The translations under genes and the position numbers were made by a program. 64,000 nucleotides of DNA, from positions 94,178,143 to 94,242,142 of the forward strand of contig NC_062220.1 of assembly GCF_902686445.1 (NCBI RefSeq). Reading direction: 5' to 3'. Below the pieces are notes generated by a model. That model had not been told where the DNA came from. It saw only the letters and a program-made list of their open reading frames with translations, and searched no databases. This document shows, one piece after another, positions 57,198-64,000 of this stretch (within the stretch, counting starts at the first letter, position 1; every line of letters starts with the position of its first letter). This stretch comes from Sciurus carolinensis (Eukaryota; Chordata; Mammalia; Rodentia; Sciuridae).

Positions 57198-57243
57198 CGG
57201 TGGAGGCAGCGGCAGCGGCAGCGGCCGCGGCGGCCGCTGCAGC
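57198..57243. repeat. GC-rich triplet repeat with 23-nt palindrome
   Basis: GCA/GCG triplets ('ggcagcggcagcggcagcgg') run into an inverted repeat: arm GCAGCGGCCGC (57,218-57,228), one spacer base, arm GCGGCCGCTGC (57,230-57,240). Two NotI sites (GCGGCCGC) lie at 57,221 and 57,230. Confidence 0.95.
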
Positions 57244-57380
57244 TCCCACAACCGCGTTGTGTACTCCCTTCCCCTTCCCCTTCCCCGTCTCTCGGCGTTG
57301 CCTTTGCCGGGGCGCAATCCAGAAGGCCGGTGGATGGCTGGCGAGTATTGAGGACAGAGGATCCGGGACTTGGCTCGAGG

Positions 57381-59929
57381 TTTGGGCTTAATTTTTAGGA
57401 AAAGGGGAAAGAGAATGTCTGGAAGGGCGCCCCCCGGAGGAAGTGGGAAGGGTGGGAAGGGTCCCTGGAAAGGGAGGGAATGTAGATACGGATTGGGGAA
57501 GGTTAAGGAAATTAATTTTTGAAAGTAATTTCAGTATTCTTAGTTATTCTCTTAAGAAGCCCTTTCATTTCCTTTCCTCCCCCACATATTGGAAAAAGAA
57601 CAGGCCATTTCATTCACATTTTCCACTCTTGAGTTCCATTTCATACTGTGTGTAGTATGAAATAAGCAACTGAGATTTTTTTTTTTTTTTAAACTAACAC
57701 ATTTCCATTTGCTAAGTTACATTTTTAGAGTACACTGTTTCAGATCTGGCTTTTTATAGCTGCAGGGAAAGAATCTGATATCTGTCCAGGTGTTTGCTTA
57801 GTTACTGAAATGATAACTTATTGCTTAAAATTTTGCAAGGGCATTGCTAAATAGTTCAGCATTAAGAATTATTATTATTTTTTTACTTTGTTTTTGATGA
57901 AATGAAGAATAACTTCCTGAGTGCCCTTGAGTATCCAAATGAACAGGTAATCTGGATTCACAAGATTTTGCTTGTTTTACGTGTTTTTGTGTGTACAGGG
58001 GATAGGTATAGTCAGGTTTTTCTCCCCATGAAGATTATACACAGCTTGAGAAGAAACTGTTAGGCTTTAAATCTCATGTCTTTAGTGGTGAGATTTATAG
58101 AATCCTGATAGATCGAAGGGTGGAAATAAACAATTTCTAAACCAGTTACTGCCTTCTGGATTCCTTATTTCCCTAAACAGCAAGGAGCAAGGGGTACTGC
58201 ATTGGGTGGGGGTGGGTAACAGGAAGCAGTCTTTCATTCAGCCCAGCTGTTCAGTGGGTGGGACTGAAGGAGATAGGGTTGAATGAAGCGATGAAATAAA
58301 CGTGGAAGCTGCATAGATGGTTTGCATGATAGCATTGTGTCATTCTAGGATAGGACAAGGTGATGCAGGCAGGTCCTCTTAATGGTTATTAAAAATGTAT
58401 GTCTTACGCTTACAGAATTGAAGTTAATTTATAACAGCAATTTATTCTGTATTTAAGTTGATGCTAATTTACAGAAAATGTTTTCTTAATATAATTGAAC
58501 AGTTTTGGTTATTGATTTTGGTTTAGAGATATTTGATATGTAGCTACATGAAAGGTAGTATTGTCAATGGATTTTGTAAATTTGTTATAAAATTGGTTGT
58601 TTGGATTTTTACATTTTTCCATAGGAATGATTTGGGGGAACCTCTGAGCTAGTCTGAGATAAGATAGAACTTCTTGTAGAACTTAGGGCAGCTTAAAGGG
58701 TTCTGCTGTAACAGCAACAAAGCTTGGGGAGGAAGGAAGGAGGAAGAGTTAGATCTGTGGTTTTTAAGTTCTCAGTAATAGGGAATGATCAGATGAGGGG
58801 ACCAGTCAGAATGAAGGTAGTGGGAAAGAAGTTTGATTTCAGACATTTGTGATGGTATACGTATTCACATAAACTATATTCTGGTGGTACAGTATTGTTA
58901 ATTCACTTGATTACCAGCAGGGACCCATATTTCACATTTGACATAATAAGCTAGCTATCTTCAATTTTTTATTAGAAGTCGAACACTTATTTTAACTTTA
59001 ATCATGTGTTTATGTATTTTACTAAGTTTTGAAATGAAAGTATATTTGCATGTTTTTCTGTGCTAATTTTGAACTGCAGGTTGTTACAGATTTATTGTTG
59101 CAGATTTATTGTATGATGGAATCTGGTGTAGAAAAATTGTTTTATGAGTTTCGTTTACTGGATGAGAGCATACTGTTAAATGTAGACAGTTGGATTCTAC
59201 AGCGTTTCAAAGACTGCAGGTTTTGACCCACTAGTGGATCTTGAAATCAAATTTGTGTATTTCTACTGACACTTTTTTCTTAAGAAAGAAAACAGAAAAT
59301 ATCAGGACATTGTACTTATTATGGGTTTTTTGGAAGGGAGTTGAATTTTTTGTGACTATTATGTATTGTATTAAAATGTAACTTTTTTGTTTCATTTTAA
59401 ACTAGGTATTGTCAAAAAGTGCAGTATGGACAGGTTAAATCTAAGGACTTTAATCCTTATGGTAGGGATTGGTGGTCTTGGTATGAGGAAGGAAGCCTTT
59501 AGTAGATGACTGTTCAGTCCATGTGGTTTTTTCTTATTTTGGATTAATTTACCATGTGTCTAATGTGGTTAGAGAGATGTAGGACCTATTCCTGCTTGAG
59601 AGGAGGTCATCCTTCAAAACCAGGCAGAAACAAATGTGGGTTCCAAAAGAAAATAGTAGGATTCAGTGACTATTTACTAGGCTTTGAGGAGAAATGGTCT
59701 TTTGTTTTTGTCTTGTCTTGTTCTTTTTCATCATCGTATATCTGGAGACTAAGTTTTGAGCTTGAGCCTGAAGAAAAAGAACCAAAGGAGTATGCTTGGC
59801 TCCTTTACAGTGTTGGAGGCCTTAGACCAGACACACAAAAAGTCTTTGTGACTCATATTGGTTTTGTCTAGCTCTTCAGAAGTAGAGATTACATATAGGG
59901 GCTTTGAGTTCAAAATCTTAATGATAATG
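57381..59929. other. Intron 1, mostly unrecognised
   Basis: About 2.5 kb with little recognisable repeat content. It includes a T14 run near 57,677, a GGAA-rich patch near 58,730 and an unremarkable 105-codon frame at 59,554-59,871 with no domain. Low repeat density next to a CpG island is usual for 5' intronic regulatory DNA. Confidence 0.5.
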
Positions 59930-60015
59930 GAACTATACACTATAGTGATTAAGAACATGGACTTTTATGACAGACATGGAGTCATCTTGACCTTGTCAGT
60001 TTACTAGATGCATAG
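59930..60015 (+). mobile_element. MIR SINE fragment
   Basis: 'tatagtgattaagaacatgg' and 'tgaccttgtcagtttactag' fit the MIR 5' half. Confidence 0.6.
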
Positions 60016-60214
60016 TCAGGATAGGTTAGCGTTCATCCTGATTCTTTCCTTTCTCTCATTTCCAATCCATTGTGGACTGATATTGTAAAATGTATTTTTT
60101 TAAAAAGGCAAAAAATTTTAAATGATGATGGAATAAGAAAGACAAAATAAAAGCCCCATCTTTTTATTAGGTCCATTAGACATAAAATTATTCTGTTATC
60201 AATGCCCACTTTGG

Positions 60215-60310
60215 GGCCTGAGAATGTAGGGGATGTAGGTCAGTGGTAGAGCACTTGCCTAGCATGACTGATGTCCTCAATTTGTGGTCCTCAGTACCAC
60301 AAGAAAAAAT
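60215..60310 (+). mobile_element. ID-type SINE
   Basis: 'gtaggggatgtaggtcagtg' and 'gtagagcacttgcctagcat' followed by a damaged box B and an A-rich tail. Same strand as SEPTIN7. Confidence 0.87.
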
Positions 60311-60837
60311 TTTTTTTTCCATTTCTGTGGTCACAATTTCTCTACTTCTGATATAAACTGGTATGCATTTCCCACACATGTAGTCTACAGACTACACTTT
60401 TAATAGCACTGGGTTTGACTATTCTGCAGTAACCAGTATCCTTAGAAATCTCAGTGGGGGGCAACTAAGATGGGGTGTTATCTGCCATGCTGAAGTTTAT
60501 GTACTGTGTTTTAAGCCAGTGTTTCTTAACTTCAAAAGTACTTTAAAGGATGAGGAGAATAAGGAAGTATACCCTGTAATTGAGAGTATAGCATGAGGCT
60601 GCTCCCAATTAGGGCATTTTGAAGTTCTAAAAATCTTTAGTATTTATATGACCTTTGAGTTTTATTCTATATTTATTTGCTTTAGACAGAATGTTAAGAT
60701 GATACCCCTCCTTCTTCACTAATCCAGAAGTAAAATGGACTCACTCAAAGATAGAATAGTTCATTCTGTTGTTTTGTTTAACTCTGTGGTCATTATCTAG
60801 TATTTTGGTAGGTTCATTTGAGGTGAGGCTCCAAGAT
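60311..60837. other. Intron 1, nothing recognised
   Basis: No repeat or exon signal identified. Confidence 0.5.
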
Positions 60838-61050
60838 CAGTTTCTCATTCTTGGTGAGATTGACATTAGGTTTTAATTCTTTATTGGTTGTTGGGTGCTG
60901 TCCTATGCATCGTTTACCAGTATCCTTAGCCCCTACCCACTAAGATGCCCCTCTCTTGTGACAATGAAAAAGTGTATGCAGACATTGTGAATGCCCTGTT
61001 GGTGGGCAATGAGGTTGCAGAATTATCTTAAGTGAGAACCGCTGTATTAG
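60838..61050 (-). mobile_element. hAT-Charlie-type nonautonomous element
   Basis: 'cagtatccttagcccctacc', 'gatgcccctctcttgtgaca' and 'gcagacattgtgaatgccct' are the inverted form of a common mammalian MER element. It ends with the hAT-like terminus 'gagaaccgctg'. Confidence 0.72.
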
Positions 61051-61308
61051 GTGATGGAGAGCCATTGAAGGATTGTAGGAGATGGGGAAGAAGTCTTTCT
61101 TAAAACCAACTTAGTGCATAACTCTTTCTCCTGGAATTCCAATCATTTAATATTCTTAATGTTTTCCAAAACTGAAAATCAGAATCATCTAAATAACTGT
61201 TTTTTTTTGTTTTCATTTTTTGTAATTGAATCATCAAGGCAGACTTTTTTGGTAAAATATTATCAGTAATTACTGGACATTCAGCATTATTATGCTAGGT
61301 CAGTGTTT

Positions 61309-61468
61309 TCCAAAGTATAACTAAAGACCCTCACACATAAAGGATCTGTCAGTCATAGCTTTGTGCTAAAAATGCAGATTAACTGGTTTCTACTGCAGAC
61401 TCACTGATTCCTTCTCTGGGGAGAGGGCCCAGGAATCTGTATATCTAAATGCTTCCCATGTTAAGAAA
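61309..61468. mobile_element. MER5-like hAT-Charlie element
   Basis: Begins 'cagtgttttccaaagtataa' (hAT inverted end) with internal 'ctaaaaatgcagattaactg' and 'gggcccaggaatctgtatat' as in MER5-group elements. Confidence 0.7.
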
Positions 61469-61469
61469 C

Positions 61470-61645
61470 AATTGAGGTATAGCTTTCATAAAATAAAATA
61501 TGCATATTATAAATATCTGATTTAATGCACTTTGACATATAGATGCACATCTTGTTACCTATATTCAATCAAGATATAAAACATTTCCACCATCCTGAAG
61601 TTTCTTTATGTCCCTTTGTAGTTATTCCCCTATTGTTCCAGGAAA
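61470..61645 (-). mobile_element. Old L1 (L1M) 3' region, left part
   Basis: 'aattgaggtatagctttcat', 'gatgcacatcttgttaccta' and 'gaagtttctttatgtccctt' match inverted L1M 3' sequence. A dimeric SINE follows directly, and L1-like sequence resumes near 61,890. Confidence 0.7.
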
Positions 61646-61843
61646 CCACCCCCGCCCCTCTTTTTTGTACTGGGGATTGAATCCAGGATGCTTTACCTCA
61701 GAGCTACAATACCCAGACCTTTTTATCTTTTGATTTTGAGACAGGGTCTCACTGAGTTGCTGGACCTGGCCTCAAATTTGCAATCCTCCTGCATTGGCCT
61801 CCTGAGTTGCTGGGATTACAGCATGAGCCACCACACCCAGCCA
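61646..61843 (-). mobile_element. B1-ID dimeric SINE in intron 1
   Basis: Inverted ID part ('gtactggggattgaatccag') and inverted B1 part ('gagacagggtctcactgagt', 'ctgagttgctgggattacag'). Antisense to SEPTIN7. Confidence 0.92.
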
Positions 61844-62329
61844 GATCTCATTTTTAAATAGCCACAGATTGTAATTATTATTTTTTAAGCAGCTTTATTG
61901 AGATATATACATTTATCGAATATATACCTTTGACTCATTTGAAGTGTTTTTTTCCCCTTCTCTAACTTCATTATTACATAAGATTTCACATGTGCCTAAA
62001 ATGTGAGTAGTTAAAATGATTACTTTGGTACTTTAAAAGGCATAGATTTTATTAGTGTTCCAGAGTTTGATAAACAGTAAACTTGGAATGGGCTCCTAAA
62101 GATCTTTGATTCTGATTGACTTTTTCAACAAAATTGAAACCACTTTTCCCTAGTTTTATTTTTCTTTGTAAAATATATTTGAAATATTCCTGGAGGGACA
62201 GTTGGAGGTTTTCGTAAACCTTGTTTTTGGGTTTAGGTCAGACACTATGAAATTAAGACAAGTCCATGCCCTCATGGATGTTGGGGTGTTGGTGTTTTCA
62301 TTTCTGAAATTGCTTCTTATTTATTTAGG
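61844..62329. other. Intron 1, L1-like then unrecognised
   Basis: 'aagcagctttattgagatat' near 61,889 resembles an inverted L1M 3' UTR. The remainder is not recognised. Confidence 0.5.
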
Positions 62330-62690
62330 TTTTTTTTTTTTTTTTTGAATAGGTAATATAATCACTTGGTTCACAATACAAAAGATTAAAAAGGGATAAA
62401 ATCAAATCACTTTTCTACTCATATCTTCAAATCACCCAGTTTCATACTCTTCAGGCAATCTATGGTAATAGTTTTTTATATGTTCTTCTAAAGGTTTTGT
62501 TTTTGTTTTCTTTTTTTGATGGGGGGTGGGGCATATGAAAATAAAAAATGTATGTTCTTGCCCCTGCCCTTGGTACCATATGACATACATTCTTTCTTAC
62601 CTAATTTTTTCTCGTTACTGCATCTTGAATTACCTCATATCAGTATTTAAAGCACATTCTTATTTTATACAACTACATAAATCCATTTTA
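62330..62690 (-). mobile_element. Old L1-like fragment with poly(T) start
   Basis: T17 followed by 'gaataggtaatataatcact', 'ttcacaatacaaaagattaa' and 'ttgcccctgcccttggtacc' resembles inverted old L1 3' sequence. Confidence 0.55.
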
Positions 62691-62694
62691 TGGT

Positions 62695-63005
62695 GTTTCA
62701 GTTCGATTGTGCTGCTATAACGAAATTCCTCAGACTAGGTAATTTATAAAGGACAGAAATGCATTTCTTATAGTTCTGCAGAGTGGAAAGTTCAAGAATG
62801 AGTGCTGGCAGGTTCAGTTATCTGCTGATGGCCAACTCTTTTTCCCTTTGAAGAGACAAATGCCGAGTACTCACATGGCAGAAGGGGTAGGAAGATTGAA
62901 CAACTTTTTTGTTTCTCTTCTGTAAGGTTATTAATCCATGAATTCTATCACATTGGTGACTAATTTTCAACTTGATTTTTGGGGGACAAACTCACGCCGT
63001 AGCAA
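62695..63005 (+). mobile_element. LTR relic, MST/MaLR-like
   Basis: 'tcgattgtgctgctataacg', 'cagactaggtaatttataaa', 'ttctgcagagtggaaagttc' and 'gtactcacatggcagaaggg' follow the MST-type LTR order. Confidence 0.75.
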
Positions 63006-63114
63006 ATGGATAGAATATGATTTATTTGACATGTCCCCTTTTGATAGACTTTCATTTACAGTATTGTGCTATTACAAACCATAACATAAATGGTAATTTA
63101 GGACAGTAGAAATA

Positions 63115-63340
63115 GAGGTATGGTGATAGAAGGCTTAGATTATGGAGTCAAATCTGGATTCACATGTCATCTCCAAAGCTCTACTGAACCTAGGGCAAAT
63201 AACAGAGATTACTGTTCCTTAGCTTAAAGTGGGAATCATAAGGTTTTTAGAGAATTAAATGAGATTATTCATGGAAAAATCCCTAGAGTGATGACTGGCA
63301 TATAACAAACACTTAGAAATATTAGTTTGAAAAAATGTGT
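63115..63340 (+). mobile_element. MIR SINE
   Basis: 'tatggagtcaaatctggatt', 'ctagggcaaataacagagat', 'gggaatcataaggtttttag' and 'gactggcatataacaaacac' follow MIR over nearly its full length. Confidence 0.82.
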
Positions 63341-63866
63341 CATTATATATTTGCAGTTGACTTTTTACTTTTCTGACTCTATGGTAAGTTAAGAACTGTT
63401 TTATATCCTTTTGTATCCTCAGGGCTGGCATATACTTATTAATAAAGTTAATCATTTAAAGGTATATAGTATGTACCTTTAAAGAAAAGAAACATTTTAA
63501 GATTGAAATGTATTCATTTGTGCTTTGGATTTCTATGTCATAGCAAGTGAATTGTGAGCAGAATTGAAGGGAATTGAAATAAAGTTATTTGTATAACTTT
63601 TACATATTCTTTAAAGTTAGACCAAAGTCACTAGTTTCTTATGTAGTACTAAAAAAAGTTTACTTATTTAAAATTTCAGTTGGTACATCTTATAGCAGCA
63701 GTTGTTTGTGCTCAAGTTTCTTTGCATGAGTGACATTTCATATCATATATAAATTGTTTTCATATTATAGTGTAGTTCTTTTCTTTTTGAGGATGATTTT
63801 GGCATGTACCACCAATTTTAAAGAATACTAAATATTTTGAGTGAGATTATTTGTTTAAGAGGAGGC
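63341..63866. other. Intron 1, nothing recognised
   Basis: A/T-rich. A short L2-like phrase lies near 63,405-63,450. No exon signal. Confidence 0.5.
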
Positions 63867-64000
63867 AAAGGCGGGTGCTGTGGGGCATGCCTGTAATCCC
63901 AGTGGCTTTGAGGCAGGAGGATCGCAAGTTGAAAGCCAGCCTCAACAACTTAGTGAGGCCCTAAGCAACTCAGGGAGACACCGTCTCTATATAAAATTTA
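63867..64000 (+). mobile_element. B1-type SINE, cut by window end
   Basis: 'gcgggtgctgtggggcatgc', 'ctgtaatcccagtggctttg', 'caggaggatcgcaagttgaa' form the B1 part. An ID partner, if present, lies beyond the window. Confidence 0.92.

Larger units (their letters stand above)
55760..57380. promoter_or_regulatory. SEPTIN7: CpG island of SEPTIN7
   Basis: CpG dinucleotides, rare in the preceding 55 kb, become dense here, peaking between about 55,960 and 57,320. G+C is very high with long G and C runs. The island covers the proximal promoter, exon 1 and the first 750 bp of intron 1, as expected for a broadly expressed gene. Pro/Ala/Arg-rich open frames on both strands across it are composition artefacts. 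Confidence 0.97.
56631..64000 (+). other. SEPTIN7: SEPTIN7 intron 1 (5' part; continues beyond the window)
   Basis: Begins with a consensus GTGAGT donor. The next coding exon (GTP-binding domain, P-loop) is not present in the remaining 7.4 kb. The first 750 bp are CpG-island sequence with G-runs. The rest is A/T-rich DNA with SINE, LINE, LTR and hAT relics. Confidence 0.9.

Noticed and set aside
56638..57249. 203-codon minus-strand frame in the CpG island
   Set aside because: Ala/Pro/Arg-rich composition from G+C content. It overlaps exon 1 and the triplet repeat and has no homology that I recognise.
59554..59871. 105-codon plus-strand frame in intron 1 as a possible alternative exon
   Set aside because: No SEPTIN7 or other domain resemblance and no convincing acceptor/donor pair around it.

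Overview
The window is nuclear DNA of a placental mammal, most likely a squirrel-family rodent (Sciuridae). Three things point that way. There are many tRNA-derived ID SINEs, recognisable by their box A and box B promoter. There are dimeric SINEs in which a B1 (7SL-derived) unit is joined to an ID unit. There is also a longer ID variant whose A/T-rich tail reads, on the opposite strand, as a conserved block near 'gatggacacaataccttta'. Beneath these lie the old MIR, L2, L1M and MaLR-type LTR relics found in all placentals. The genus cannot be fixed by eye.

Layout. Positions 1 to about 55,700 are intergenic. No open frame there resembles a known protein or has a convincing exon structure. The stretch is a patchwork of interspersed repeats, microsatellites and unrecognised single-copy-looking DNA. 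From about 55,760 to 57,380 there is a strong CpG island without a TATA box. It holds an exact TCTCGCGAGA element, two YY1-type motifs in opposite orientations, a CRE-like site, an ETS site and a GC box. Inside it lies the only protein-coding sequence I can support: coding exon 1 of SEPTIN7 on the + strand (56,570-56,630). This exon encodes the 20-residue N-terminus and the first base of codon 21, then a consensus GTGAGT donor. The rest of the window, to 64,000, is the start of SEPTIN7 intron 1, with further repeats.

SEPTIN7 encodes a GTP-binding cytoskeletal protein of the septin hetero-oligomer. In human the gene lies between HERPUD2 and EEPD1, so the upstream DNA here is probably the HERPUD2-SEPTIN7 intergenic interval. 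That placement is inferred from known synteny, because neither neighbour is visible.

I found no undescribed multi-gene system. The most informative features are structural. A 5'-truncated L1 has a perfect 16-bp target-site duplication, an apparent 3' transduction carrying an ID SINE, and a telomere-like hexamer tract. A second L1 has an inverted 5' part (twin priming). There is a perfect 2 x 57 bp tandem duplication, several SINEs keep perfect target-site duplications, and the SEPTIN7 promoter has features bearing on start-codon choice and divergent transcription. All repeat family names come from recognition by eye, and boundaries are approximate unless a target-site duplication defines them.
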